In this document: positions 14,910-23,766 of the stretch, piece by piece
Numbering within the stretch: the first letter of the stretch is position 1
Layout: each line of letters starts with the position of its first letter
Origin: CAYSCX01 sp964429575
Lineage (GTDB): Bacteria > Desulfobacterota > Binatia > Binatales > Binataceae
Assembly: GCA_964429575.1 (NCBI GenBank)
Contig: CAYSCX010000024.1
Span: 1 to 41,184, forward strand
Direction: 5' to 3'
Length of the DNA: 41,184 nucleotides
Made by a program: the position numbers and the translations under genes
The notes under the pieces: generated by a model
The model's database searches: none
What the model was told of the DNA's origin: nothing
The model's input: the letters and a program-made list of their open reading frames with translations, nothing else

Positions 14910-16106
14910 TCAGGTCGTGTACTCGGCGTTGATGCGCACGTAGTCGTAGCTCAGATCGCAAGTGAGGATGCGTGCGCGTGCGCGGCCGAGGCGCAGATCG
15001 AGCGACACGGTGAACTCGCGCTCGCGCATCGCGGCGCCTGCGGCGGGCAGCGCGCCGGTGAGCAGCCGCCCTTGCGCGGCGACTTTGACGCCGCCGATCG
15101 AAAGGACGGCGCGATCCGATGCGACGGCCGCGCCGGAGGAACCAGCGGCCATCAGGATTCGTCCGACGTTGGGGTCATTGCCGAAGAACGCAGTCTTGAC
15201 CAGCGGCGAGTTGGCGATTTGGCGGGCGCATCGCTGCGCATCGCGCGCCGTGCGCGCGCCGCGCACCTCGATGGAGACGAGCTTGGTGGCGCCCTCGCCG
15301 TCGCGCACCAGTTCACGCGCGAGCGCCGCGCACACGCCTTCGACTGCCTCGTTGAATTTCCGCAGGCCGCGCGCGGATGGCGGTCGATTTCCAGCCGCGC
15401 CGCTCGCCAGCAGGATAACCGTGTCATTGGTGGACATGTCGCCGTCCACGGTGATCGCATTGAAGCTTTGCGGGAGCGCGGCCTTGAGCGCAGAGCGGAG
15501 CGCGGGCGCGGCGATCGCGACGTCGGTCATCACGTACGCGAGCATCGTCGCCATGTGCGGAGAGATCATGCCGGCGCCTTTGGCGGCGCCTGCCACGGTG
15601 ACGCGCACGCCGTCGAGATCGAACGATGCGTGCGCGGTCTTCGGGTACGTGTCGGTCGTCATGATCGCGCGCGCGAAGTCATCGAGTCGATCCGCGTCGA
15701 GTGAACGCGCCGCCTCGGCGACGCCCGCCGAGAATTTTCCGAGGTCGTATAGATGTCCGATGACGCCGGTCGATGACGGGACAACCAGCTCAGGCGCGCA
15801 GCCCAGCTCGCGCGCGACGATCGCGCACGAGTCTTTCGCGAGCTTGAGGCCGGCCTTGCCGGTGAAGCTGTTCGCGCAACCCGAGTTCGCGACGACGGCC
15901 TGGAGGCGTCCCGCGCGCACGCGCTCCATGGTCACGTACACCGGCGCGGCCTTCACTTTGTTCGCGCTGAAGACTGCGGCGGCAGCGGCGGGGCGGTCGG
16001 CGACGATGAGGCCGAGGTCCTTCGCGCCGGCGGTGGTTTTGAGGCCGGCGCTGACGCCTGCGAATCGAAATCCGCGCACCGAAGTTGTGCCGAGAGTCAC
16101 GTCCAT
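14910..16106 (-). CDS. argJ: Bifunctional ornithine acetyltransferase/N-acetylglutamate synthase ArgJ
   Basis: A 398-residue ArgJ, which transfers acetyl from N-acetylornithine to glutamate (and in the bifunctional form also from acetyl-CoA) in arginine synthesis. KGAGMISPHMATMLAYVMTD contains the autocleavage Ala-Thr pair; the nucleophile is about T187. ANSGCANSFTG and SSTGVIG form the oxyanion region, and DGDMSTNDT is also typical. The chosen ATG at 16106 has GGAGA eight bases upstream; an earlier in-frame ATG at 16136 lacks one. It lies 146 bases downstream of secA on the same strand. No other arg genes are in the window. Confidence 0.95.
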   Translation of the reverse strand: MDVTLGTTSVRGFRFAGVSAGLKTTAGAKDLGLIVADRPAAAAAVFSANKVKAAPVYVTMERVRAGRLQAVVANSGCANSFTGKAGLKLAKDSCAIVARELGCAPELVVPSSTGVIGHLYDLGKFSAGVAEAARSLDADRLDDFARAIMTTDTYPKTAHASFDLDGVRVTVAGAAKGAGMISPHMATMLAYVMTDVAIAAPALRSALKAALPQSFNAITVDGDMSTNDTVILLASGAAGNRPPSARGLRKFNEAVEGVCAALARELVRDGEGATKLVSIEVRGARTARDAQRCARQIANSPLVKTAFFGNDPNVGRILMAAGSSGAAVASDRAVLSIGGVKVAAQGRLLTGALPAAGAAMREREFTVSLDLRLGRARARILTCDLSYDYVRINAEYTT

Positions 16107-16252
16107 CGAATGTCTCCAGCGGCGCGATTTAGGCATGCGTGTCGCGCGGGCGCAACCGCGGTGCCGTTTTCGCCTTGTTCAGGGAGAAATGGAGAGAGCA
16201 ATCGGGCGTTGACTGCGCCCCTCTACGGCAAGTGCGACGGCCGCGCGAGTCG

Positions 16253-18934
16253 TCACTTACCGTGACAGCGCTTGTACTTCTTGCCGGAGCCGCACGGGCA
16301 GGGGTCGTTGCGGCCCACTTTTTCTGCTTCGCGCTTGACGGGCGCGGCGGCCTGCGCTTGTGCCTGCGCGCCGTGGCTCATCACGACGCGCTGCGGTCGC
16401 TGCTGCTGCTGGATCTGCTCGACGTCTTCTTCGCGGCGCACCTGCACCGAGAAGACCTTGTCCACGATGTCCCGCTGCATGACGCCCATCATCAGCTCAA
16501 ACATCGCGAACCCTTCCTTCTGGTACTCGACCAGCGGGTTCTTCTGCGCGTAACCCAGAAGCCCGATGCCCTCCTTGAGGTGATCCATCGCGAGCAGATG
16601 ATCCTTCCAAAGCGCATCGAGCGTTTGCAGCGAGACGATCTTCTCGATCTGGCGCATGACCGGCTCGGTGAATTCCTTTTCTCGTTGATCGTAGAGCTGG
16701 CGGACGCGTTCGATTGAGATGTCGATCAGATCCTTGCGCGATTCGACGGGCGGGTAGTCCTGTCCGTTGCGCACCTGGAAGCCGGGATGGAATTTGAACT
16801 GGCGGAAGAACGCGTCGTCGAGCGCCTTCCAATCCCACTGGGCGGGATCGAGCTCGGGGTCGGTGTGCGCCTCGACAATTTCTTCGATTAGGGCGTCGCA
16901 CATCTCGAGCACGTCATCCTTGAGCGCCGCGCCGCCGAGCAGCTCCTTGCGGCGCTGATAGACGACCTCGCGCTGCTTGTTCATGACGTTGTCGTATTCG
17001 AGCAGGTGCTTACGGATGTCGAAGTTGTGCGCCTCGACCTTCTTCTGCGCGTTTTCGATTGCGCGCGAAATCCAGCGATGCTCGATGGGCACGCCGTCGT
17101 CCATACCGATGCGCGCCATCAGCCCCTTGAGGCGCTCGGCGCCGAAGATGCGCAGCAGATCGTCTTCGAGCGAGATGAAGAAGCGCGACGATCCGGGGTC
17201 GCCCTGGCGGCCTGAGCGGCCGCGCAGCTGGTTGTCGATTCGGCGCGACTCGTGGCGTTCGGTTCCGACGATGTGCAGCCCGCCGGCGTTTAGCACCAGT
17301 TCGCGTTCGGCGGCGGTCTGCTTGCGGTACTTCTCGAGCGCCGCCTGGAAGTTCAGATCGTTGGGTTCCTTGGTGCCCGCCTCGGCGGCGGCCAGAAACT
17401 CGGAGTTGCCGCCCAGCACGATGTCGGTGCCGCGGCCTGCCATGTTGGTTGAGATGGTGACCGCCGTGTGACGGCCGGCCTGCGCGACGATCTCGGCCTC
17501 GCGCTCGTGGTTCTTCGCGTTCAGCACCGCGTGGCGGATGCCAGTTCGCTTCAACTGCTCCGAGACACGCTCGGACTTTTCGATCGACACGGTGCCGACC
17601 AGCACCGGCTGGCCGCGTTGGTAGCAATCCTGGATTTCCTCGATGACGGCGTCGAACTTTTCGCCTTCGGTTTTGTACACGACGTCGTGATTGTCGATGC
17701 GGATCATCGGCATGTTGGTCGGCGCGACCATCACGTCGAGGCCGTAGATTTCGCGGAACTCGACCGACTCGGTATCGGCGGTGCCGGTCATGCCGGCCAG
17801 CTTGCGGTACATGCGGAAGTAGTTCTGGAAGGTGATGGTCGCCAGGGTCTGGTTCTCGGACTCGATCTTGACATTCTCCTTCGCCTCGATCGCCTGGTGC
17901 AGACCATCGCTCCAGCGCCGCCCGGGCATCAGGCGCCCGGTGAATTCATCGACGATGATCACCTCGCCGTCCTTGACCACGTAATCGACGTCGCGCTTGA
18001 AGTTCGCGTGCGCCTTGAGTCCCTGATTGCAGTGGTGGAGCAACAGGATGTTGCGCGGGTCATAGAGGTTCTCCACGCCGAGCAGCTTCTCGACGCGCGC
18101 AACGCCCTCCTCGGTGAGCGCCACCGACTTCATCTTCTCGTCGATCGAGTAGTGCTCCTCCTTCTGGAGGCGCGGGATGATGCGATCGACCACGTAATAG
18201 GTATCGGTGGAATCCTCGGAGGAGCCCGAGATGATGAGCGGCGTGCGCGCCTCGTCGATCAGAATCGAATCGACTTCGTCGACGATCGCGAAGTTGTGCG
18301 GCCGCTGCACGTAATCCTCGAGCGAGTACTTCATGTTGTCGCGCAGGTAATCGAAGCCGAACTCGTTGTTCTGGCCGTAGGTAACGTCGGCGGCGTAGCC
18401 GCCTTTGCGCTGCGGGTCGGTGAGTCCGTGCACGATGACGCCGACCGAGAGGCCGAGGAAGTTGTAGATGCGGCCCATCCATTCGGCGTCGCGGCGCGCC
18501 AGGTAATCGTTGACGGTGACGACGTGGACACCGTGCCCCGCGAGCGCGTTGAGCACGACCGGCAACGTCGCGACCAGGGTCTTGCCCTCGCCGGTCTTCA
18601 TCTCGGCGATCTTGCCCTCGTGGAGCACCATGCCGCCGATGAGCTGGACGTCGAAGTGGCGCTGGCCGAGCGTGCGTATCGCGGCTTCGCGCACCGCCGC
18701 GAACGTCTGCGGCAGCAGATCCTGCAACGCTTCGTCCTGCTCCACGCGGTCCTCGATGGCGCTGACCCTGCCCTTCCACTGCGCGATCCGTTCGCGCAGG
18801 CGCTGATCGGATTCGGCCTTGAATTGCGGCTCGAGCCGGTTGATTTCTTCAACCAACGGGCCCAGACGCTTGAGTTCGCGCTCGTTCTTGGTCCCGAAGA
18901 TTTTTCGCGCGACGAAAGAGAGAGCGGTTGCCAT
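16253..18934 (-). CDS. secA: Preprotein translocase ATPase SecA
   Basis: An 893-residue SecA, the motor that drives unfolded preproteins through SecYEG. Walker A EMKTGEGKTL (about 111-120), the DEAD-like segment with IVDEVDSILIDEARTPLI, GMTGTADTE and GRGTDIVLGG are all present. RRIDNQLRGRSGRQGDPGS marks motif VI. The C-terminus ends with a zinc-binding CPCGSGKKYKRCHGK tail, preceded by a Gln/Ala-rich linker. Full length. Start at ATG 18934 (MATALSFVARKIFG); an upstream extension to 19000 is unlike the family. No strong ribosome site is visible, and murI ends 116 bases upstream. Confidence 0.97.
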   Translation of the reverse strand: MATALSFVARKIFGTKNERELKRLGPLVEEINRLEPQFKAESDQRLRERIAQWKGRVSAIEDRVEQDEALQDLLPQTFAAVREAAIRTLGQRHFDVQLIGGMVLHEGKIAEMKTGEGKTLVATLPVVLNALAGHGVHVVTVNDYLARRDAEWMGRIYNFLGLSVGVIVHGLTDPQRKGGYAADVTYGQNNEFGFDYLRDNMKYSLEDYVQRPHNFAIVDEVDSILIDEARTPLIISGSSEDSTDTYYVVDRIIPRLQKEEHYSIDEKMKSVALTEEGVARVEKLLGVENLYDPRNILLLHHCNQGLKAHANFKRDVDYVVKDGEVIIVDEFTGRLMPGRRWSDGLHQAIEAKENVKIESENQTLATITFQNYFRMYRKLAGMTGTADTESVEFREIYGLDVMVAPTNMPMIRIDNHDVVYKTEGEKFDAVIEEIQDCYQRGQPVLVGTVSIEKSERVSEQLKRTGIRHAVLNAKNHEREAEIVAQAGRHTAVTISTNMAGRGTDIVLGGNSEFLAAAEAGTKEPNDLNFQAALEKYRKQTAAERELVLNAGGLHIVGTERHESRRIDNQLRGRSGRQGDPGSSRFFISLEDDLLRIFGAERLKGLMARIGMDDGVPIEHRWISRAIENAQKKVEAHNFDIRKHLLEYDNVMNKQREVVYQRRKELLGGAALKDDVLEMCDALIEEIVEAHTDPELDPAQWDWKALDDAFFRQFKFHPGFQVRNGQDYPPVESRKDLIDISIERVRQLYDQREKEFTEPVMRQIEKIVSLQTLDALWKDHLLAMDHLKEGIGLLGYAQKNPLVEYQKEGFAMFELMMGVMQRDIVDKVFSVQVRREEDVEQIQQQQRPQRVVMSHGAQAQAQAAAPVKREAEKVGRNDPCPCGSGKKYKRCHGK

Positions 18935-19050
18935 GCTAAGCGGTTCGATCCTGCCACGCCGTGTGAGAGATCGGGCGCGAATCGCTGTCCGCGCGACCAC
19001 CCACCGGAGGTGAGATCATTCTAGCCATTGCGGGCGCGGATTTCACATTT

Positions 19051-20013
19051 TCAACGGTCGATTCGCACCGCCGAATCGACCTCGGGACCGAAAAATCGGC
19101 GGCCCACGCGGACGAAACGGTCGGGCGTCTCGGTGACGAAGAAACTCAGATTGCCGCGACGCGCGCCGCGGCGGGCAAGGCGGAGTTTTCCCAGCAGATC
19201 GCGCACGGCGGATGCGGTTGCGGTCGCGGAATCGACAATTTTCACACTCGAACCGAGCACGCGCTGGAACAGCGCGGTGAGAAGCGGGTAATGCGTGCAG
19301 CCGAGCAGGAGCGTGTCGATGCCCGAAAGTTTCAGGCTCTTCAAGTAGTGCCCGACGGTGCGCTCGGCAACGTCGTTGTCCACCCAGCCTTCTTCAGCGA
19401 GCGGCACCAGGAGCGGGCACGCCCGAGCGTAGATTTCCGCGGCGGGGCGAAGCCGCTGGATCGCACGCGTGTAGGCGCCCGAGCCGATGGTCGCCTCGGT
19501 GCCGATCACGCCGATGCGGCCGGAACGCGACGCCTTCGCAGCAGCGCGAGCACCCGGCTCGATTACGCCGACTACAGGCACCATCGTGTCGCGCGCGATC
19601 GCATCGAGCGCGACCGCGCTCGAGGTGTTGCATGCGACGACGAGCAGCTTGATTCCCTTGGCGAGCAGGAACTCGGTGTTCTCGCGCGAGTAGCGGATGA
19701 TGACCTCGTTCGATTTCGTGCCGTAGGGAAGACGCGCGGTGTCGCCCAAATAGACGAAGTCCTCGGCGGGGAGCGCCTCGGCGAGTGCCTTGAGGACGGT
19801 CAAGCCGCCGATGCCCGAGTCGAAGACGCCGATGGGGCGCTCGAAAGCGGCGGGTATGCGACCGTCGGCCGCGGCTATTGAGGCTGCACTGCGGGGCTTC
19901 GTGCGCGTGCGTCGTGCGGTACGCGCGCGGATATTCCGAGTCTGCTTCACTGGGATTTCGGATCGTTCGGCACCAGCACTGTAATCGCTTGCGGAAGGCC
20001 AAGCGAGAATCAT
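19051..20013 (-). CDS. murI: Glutamate racemase MurI with N-terminal extension
   Basis: A 320-residue glutamate racemase, supplying D-glutamate for peptidoglycan. VFDSGIGGLTVLKAL (about 63-77), VACNTSSA with catalytic C128, and LLGCTHYPLL with catalytic C239 are intact. The family domain begins only at about residue 58. The first 57 residues are Arg/Thr/Ala-rich and look disordered. ATG 20013 is nevertheless plausible because AGAGG lies six bases upstream and the engB stop is only 9 bases away. A start nearer residue 50 is the alternative. Confidence 0.94.
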   Translation of the reverse strand: MILAWPSASDYSAGAERSEIPVKQTRNIRARTARRTRTKPRSAASIAAADGRIPAAFERPIGVFDSGIGGLTVLKALAEALPAEDFVYLGDTARLPYGTKSNEVIIRYSRENTEFLLAKGIKLLVVACNTSSAVALDAIARDTMVPVVGVIEPGARAAAKASRSGRIGVIGTEATIGSGAYTRAIQRLRPAAEIYARACPLLVPLAEEGWVDNDVAERTVGHYLKSLKLSGIDTLLLGCTHYPLLTALFQRVLGSSVKIVDSATATASAVRDLLGKLRLARRGARRGNLSFFVTETPDRFVRVGRRFFGPEVDSAVRIDR

Positions 20014-20022
20014 GCGGCGCCT

Positions 20023-20610
20023 CTACGAGTGATCGACTGTCTCCTGGTGTGCAATGGCGAGGATGGCGCGGCGAAGGTCGTCGATGCCCTCGCCGGTGCG
20101 CGCAGAGCACAAGATGGCCTGGGCGCCGAGCGGTTCGACGCGCGCGAGCGCGGCGCTTCGCTCCGAGCGTTTGAGCTTGTCACATTTGGTCGCCGCGACG
20201 ATCACCGCGACACGATGTTCACGCGCAATCTCGACAAGATCGCGCTCCTCGCCGCCGGGTCCGCGACGCGCGTCGATGAGCAACACAAGGCCGGCAAGTT
20301 CGCGCCGACGCTCGAGATAGCCGCGCATCAGCTTGCCTATTTCGTGCGCCATATCGCGAGGCATCTTCGCGTAGCCAAAGCCGGGCAGGTCAACCAGCGC
20401 GAGATTATCGGCGGCGGTAAAGAAATTGATGCATCGGGTGCGGCCGGGAGTCCTGGACGTGCGGGCAAGCGCGCGCTGCTGCGCGAGCGCGTTGAGCAGG
20501 GAACTCTTGCCCACGTTTGAGCGCCCGGCCAATGCGACTTCGGCGCGGCGCCAGCGTGGAAAGCCGGCGGGGGCGAACGCGGATGTCTCGAACCGCGCGT
20601 CGAGCTTCAT
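20023..20610 (-). CDS. engB: Ribosome biogenesis GTPase EngB (YihA/YsxC)
   Basis: A 195-residue small GTPase needed for large-subunit ribosome assembly. G1 GRSNVGKSSLLNAL, the switch RTSRTPGRT, G3 DLPGFGYA, G4 ATKCDKL and a G5-like SARTGEG are all present. Typical length. The ATG at 20610 is preferred over the GTG immediately before it at 20613. It lies between DUF309 (26-base gap) and murI (9-base gap), in one operon. Confidence 0.95.
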   Translation of the reverse strand: MKLDARFETSAFAPAGFPRWRRAEVALAGRSNVGKSSLLNALAQQRALARTSRTPGRTRCINFFTAADNLALVDLPGFGYAKMPRDMAHEIGKLMRGYLERRRELAGLVLLIDARRGPGGEERDLVEIAREHRVAVIVAATKCDKLKRSERSAALARVEPLGAQAILCSARTGEGIDDLRRAILAIAHQETVDHS

Positions 20611-20636
20611 CACTGGCGATGGTACGAGCGCGGGAG

Positions 20637-21041
20637 TCAGCCGGCCATCTCAAGGCGCGGCGAAGGAGGAGTCACGACGGGTGCTGCGCTTTCGGTGAAC
20701 GGACGCGACGGAAGGCGCGAGAGTTCGGCAGTCAGCGCGGCGCGAAACTCGCGCAGCTTGAGGCCGTGGTGACGGTCGGGATAGGGCGCGAGGTAATCGA
20801 GAGCCGCCTTGAGGTGAAACACCGCGCTGGACGACTCGCCCTGGGTGAGCTTGTGGTGCGCCACCGCCGCACGCAGCAGGCCGAGGTAGAAATCCCAGTC
20901 AGCGACGTTGTCATCGTCGTCGCACGAGTTCATCGCCTCTTCCATTTCCTCGTGCGCTTCGAAGAACTCGCCGCGGTTGAAGAGCTCGATGCCGCGCAGG
21001 AGATGTTCGCGGGTTGCGCCGGTCTTTAATTCATCGTTCAC
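20637..21041 (-). CDS. DUF309 family protein
   Basis: A 134-residue all-helical protein. REHLLRGIELFNRGEFFEAHEEMEEAM (about 11-37) is the DUF309 hallmark, with the conserved FxxGEFFEAHE core. A second helical half follows (FYLGLLRAAVAHHKLTQGE) and the tail is Pro-rich and disordered. No established function for the family; it is probably a small cytoplasmic TPR-like protein. The start is GTG 21041, which overlaps the SRPBCC stop by four bases (GTGA), so the genes are coupled. Confidence 0.9.
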   Translation of the reverse strand: MNDELKTGATREHLLRGIELFNRGEFFEAHEEMEEAMNSCDDDDNVADWDFYLGLLRAAVAHHKLTQGESSSAVFHLKAALDYLAPYPDRHHGLKLREFRAALTAELSRLPSRPFTESAAPVVTPPSPRLEMAG

Positions 21042-21640
21042 GGGACGACGACTTCCTCCTCGGGTTCGTCGGCGAACTGCAAATTGAGCGAGCGCCTGAG
21101 GCCCTCGAGTTGCGCGACGAAGATTCCACGGATGACCTGCTTCATCAATCCGTCCGGGAGTGGCACGTTCTGAAGCATCTGCGTTTGCTGATGAAGCTTG
21201 AGCAGTGTCGAACCGCCGCCTGCGTCGCTGAGCTGATACTCGGCGCGGGTGTCGAGCATCGGACTCGCGACCGTCTTGTAGGTGATTCGGTTTTCGTCGG
21301 GGAAGTAATCGAACTCAAGCGTGCTCTTGATGGTCTGCCCGGCCGGCCCTGCCATCTCGAGTTCGACGGTCTTCGAGGCACCACGGTCAGCAACGATACG
21401 CACACCGCGCAATTGCTCGGAGCGCGAATGTTCGATGTTGCGAATCGCATCAAAGACTTCGGACGGCGGCGCAGGGATGCGCGCGGTAAAATCCGCACGC
21501 CACATATCACCGTCGCGGACGATCTCCTCTGACACGATACCTAGCACCCGCGCTGTGAAGCGCTCATAGGCATACCAGCCGGCCGCGCCCAGAATCGCCA
21601 CGAGCAGGATGATCGAAACGATGCGGTAAGTAGTGGTCAT
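21038..21640 (-). CDS. Membrane-anchored SRPBCC (START-like) protein
   Basis: A 200-residue protein with one N-terminal membrane helix (about residues 7-25, IVSIILLVAILGAAGWYAY). A START/SRPBCC-like beta-helix domain follows: ADFTARIPAPPSEVFDAIRNIEH is the typical start (first strand, then helix), and a long C-terminal helix closes the pocket (LMKQVIRGIFVAQLEGLRRSL). Such domains bind hydrophobic ligands. The domain should face the periplasm. First gene of the SRPBCC-DUF309-engB-murI run, with its promoter expected in 21641-21760. Confidence 0.8.
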   Translation of the reverse strand: MTTTYRIVSIILLVAILGAAGWYAYERFTARVLGIVSEEIVRDGDMWRADFTARIPAPPSEVFDAIRNIEHSRSEQLRGVRIVADRGASKTVELEMAGPAGQTIKSTLEFDYFPDENRITYKTVASPMLDTRAEYQLSDAGGGSTLLKLHQQTQMLQNVPLPDGLMKQVIRGIFVAQLEGLRRSLNLQFADEPEEEVVVP

Positions 21641-21813
21641 GCGGGTCTGCCAGCATTGAAGCTAGCGGCAATTGGCGATAAACGGGAGTAGGCTACGCGC
21701 GCATTACAGGAGCGAGTGATTCGCGATGACGCCGCCAGCCCTTCCATGGGTGAATTTCTGCCTACCTCTCGTGATATTAGCCGATTAGCGGGCCTTGACG
21801 ACCAGCTTTGGTT

Positions 21814-21843
21814 TTGACAACCTTAAGTATAGCCTAATTAGGC
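21814..21843 (+). promoter_or_regulatory. Promoter-like TTGACA with palindromic operator GCCTAATTAGGC
   Basis: A consensus -35 box TTGACA (21814-21819) is followed by a perfect 12-base palindrome GCCTAATTAGGC (21832-21843) covering the place of a weak -10 (TAATTA at 21835-21840, spacer 15). It is AT-rich against a GC-rich background and lies about 90 bases upstream of the HTH gene. It may be the binding site of that protein. Confidence 0.5.
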
Positions 21844-21933
21844 CAAAGGGGGCGCAGGTTCGAAGTGAGAGTCAAGAGAGCGCCTATCGGAGGCCGCAAG
21901 AAGCGGAGCGGATCGCCCGAAGACGGAGAAGAA

Positions 21934-22158
21934 ATGGCGACAGAGACCAAATACACCCTCCCACGCGTGATGACTGTGAAAGAGTTGTCGGAGTACCTTC
22001 GGGTGCATCCTTCAACCATTTACAAGCTTCTCAGGCGCGGGGAATTGCCCGGATTCCGGATCGGCACTGACTGGCGATTCAATGCGGAAGTGATTGATCG
22101 CTGGTGCCTCGATCGCAACATGAAGGGCCCCGAGCCTGGTCCATCGAGCCGAAACTAG
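21934..22158 (+). CDS. Excisionase-family helix-turn-helix DNA-binding protein
   Basis: A 74-residue protein with a MerR-like HTH_17/excisionase (TIGR01764) domain. MTVKELSEYLRVHPSTIYKL, then LLRRGELPGFRIGTDWRF, form the winged helix, and EVIDRWCLDR the last helix. Similar small proteins occur alone in many deltaproteobacteria-like genomes and are probably transcription factors rather than true excisionases; no integrase or attachment site is nearby. The start is ATG 21934, with GGAGA five bases upstream. A GTG at 21865 in frame would add 23 basic residues. Confidence 0.88.
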   Translation: MATETKYTLPRVMTVKELSEYLRVHPSTIYKLLRRGELPGFRIGTDWRFNAEVIDRWCLDRNMKGPEPGPSSRN

Positions 22159-22561
22159 CGGTCGGCATCGATTAAGTGATCGCATAGCGCCCCGCGATCG
22201 CGAACGCGCTGCGCACGGGCGCTTTGCCACGGCGTAGTGCGCTAACCGGGCGTTCATGACGCCCCTTTGCGCATTGCCACGGTCCGCCCCAACTTACCAT
22301 TCGTTCAATGATCCATCCCGCACGAAAGCAGAGTGCGCGGGTCGCGGCGCCGGTGCGCAGGCGCGGCTCGCTCCCGCCGTTGGTGTCGAGTCGCGCGGAA
22401 TCGCGACGATGATTGCAAGCTCGTTGCTGGATTCTTCGCTTGGCTCGGCATGACAACAGGGAGAGGAAGGCAATCAGAAGAAATCCTGCGTGTGCACGTT
22501 GCGAGCGCGAGTCGCATCGATCGTCACCCTATCCAATCGATCGGAGGGTGAGCGCTAATAA
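22159..22561. other. Intergenic region without a recognisable gene
   Basis: Two imperfect copies of TTGCCACGG and several GC-rich short inverted repeats are present. A stem CACCCT/AGGGTG (22525-22550) lies just downstream of the SDR gene on the minus strand. It could end that transcript, but there is no T-run. Open frames here lack ribosome sites or family features. Confidence 0.5.
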
Positions 22562-23335
22562 CTAGCGGCGCGTGCCGGGGGCGGGGCGCGGATCGACGAT
22601 CTGCCGGCCGGTGGGGCGCACTTCGAGCGCGCAGCCGAACAGGGACTCGTCCTTGATCAACGTCACGACCACATCGGCAATCTCCTCGGGCTGAATGATT
22701 CGCGACGGCATCGCGACCGGCAATCCCGCAGCGCGTGCGCGCTCCATTCCGCGACGCACCATCGGAGTATCGACCACTCCGGGACAGACGCAGTTCACGC
22801 GAATCTTGCGCTCGGACGCCCACGACGCACACGAGTTGGTGAAGTTCACCACGCCCGCCTTTGCGGCGCCGTACACCGGGTCTTGCCGATGCGGATAAAG
22901 ACCGGCCATCGACGCGGTGTTGATGATCACGCCGCCGCCGGCGCGCTGCATGATGCCGGCCGCGATACCGGTTCCTAGGATCACGGCCTGCAAGTCCAGT
23001 TCGATCACGGCGTGCCAGCGCGCGGGTTCCGCGTCGGGATAGCCCGGCGCTCCGACTGCGATGCCGGCATTGTTGTGGAGAATGTCGAAGCGGCCGAACT
23101 TGTCGATCGCGGCGCCGAAGCATTGGCGGAGGTCGCGCTCCTTGGTCACGTCGGCTTTGACGAACAGGGCGCGTCCGCCCGCCGACTCGATGCGCTTTAC
23201 GGTTTCCTGGCCGCCGGCCTCATCGACGTCGGCTACGACGATGGCGGCGCCTTCGGCCGCGAGGCGCTCCGAAGTCGCGCGTCCGATTCCAGAGCCGCCG
23301 CCCGTGATGACCGCCGCCTTGCCCTCGATGTCCAT
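22562..23335 (-). CDS. SDR family NAD(P)-dependent oxidoreductase
   Basis: A 257-residue classical short-chain dehydrogenase/reductase. TGGGSGIGRAT (about 11-21) is the cofactor loop, NNAG (about 88-91) the structural motif, and INTASMAG supplies the catalytic Ser. YGAAKAG supplies Tyr and Lys, and CPGVVDTPM is the late family motif. Acidic residues after strand 2 (VVADVDE) favour NAD over NADP. Substrate unknown. The gene stands alone on the minus strand; its promoter should lie in the 640-base region upstream. Confidence 0.92.
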   Translation of the reverse strand: MDIEGKAAVITGGGSGIGRATSERLAAEGAAIVVADVDEAGGQETVKRIESAGGRALFVKADVTKERDLRQCFGAAIDKFGRFDILHNNAGIAVGAPGYPDAEPARWHAVIELDLQAVILGTGIAAGIMQRAGGGVIINTASMAGLYPHRQDPVYGAAKAGVVNFTNSCASWASERKIRVNCVCPGVVDTPMVRRGMERARAAGLPVAMPSRIIQPEEIADVVVTLIKDESLFGCALEVRPTGRQIVDPRPAPGTRR

Positions 23336-23599
23336 TTAGTGCTCCCCAGCCGATCTGCCGATTCGCCGCTCAACCGGCGCGGCCAAGTGTGACGACGACA
23401 ACCAGCCCAATCAGCACATACGCCGTGAACAGGACATACATCGAATCGCGCGCGGCGACAAAGAGGAGAAAGCAAAATGCGACGCGCGCGACGGCATTCC
23501 ATGCCGACGGATGAATTGAGTGTCGTGCGATACAGTGACGATCGCTCCCGTTGGTCGGGACGGCGAGAAGAAGGGCGGTGTGGTTCGCAGGACAGAGAA

Positions 23600-23619
23600 G
23601 GGCGCACAGCCGTGCGCCC
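23600..23619. repeat. Hairpin GGGCGCAC-AGCC-GTGCGCCC
   Basis: A perfect 8-base stem with a 4-base loop. It shares GGGCGCACAGCC and the following GTGCGCCCCTACGGAAGA with the larger hairpin at 23723-23766, of which it appears to be a version lacking the loop insert. Confidence 0.75.
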
Positions 23620-23722
23620 CTACGGAAGACAGGGAGAGGATCGCGAGCCGCGACTCCCAATAACAGGGAAGTCGAAGGTTGGCTGGAGGGTCGTTCCCGT
23701 TGGTCGGGTTGGTGGAGAAGAA

Positions 23723-23766
23723 GGGCGCACAGCCCCTTCGACTGCGCACAAGCAGGCTGTGCGCCC
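23723..23766. repeat. Hairpin GGGCGCACAGCC / GGCTGTGCGCCC
   Basis: A perfect 12-base inverted repeat with a 20-base loop, followed by CCTACGGAAGA. It is preceded by the same TCCCGTTGGTCGGG...GAGAAGAAGGGCG lead as the unit beginning at 23546. It is a dispersed intergenic repeat of unknown role. Confidence 0.75.

Noticed and set aside
17468..19024. Plus-strand open frame of over 500 codons within secA
   Set aside because: Antisense shadow of SecA; Asp/His/Leu-biased with no recognisable motif.
21934..22158. Excisionase gene taken as evidence of an integrated phage or genomic island
   Set aside because: No integrase, attachment repeat or tRNA junction nearby; similar small HTH proteins occur alone.
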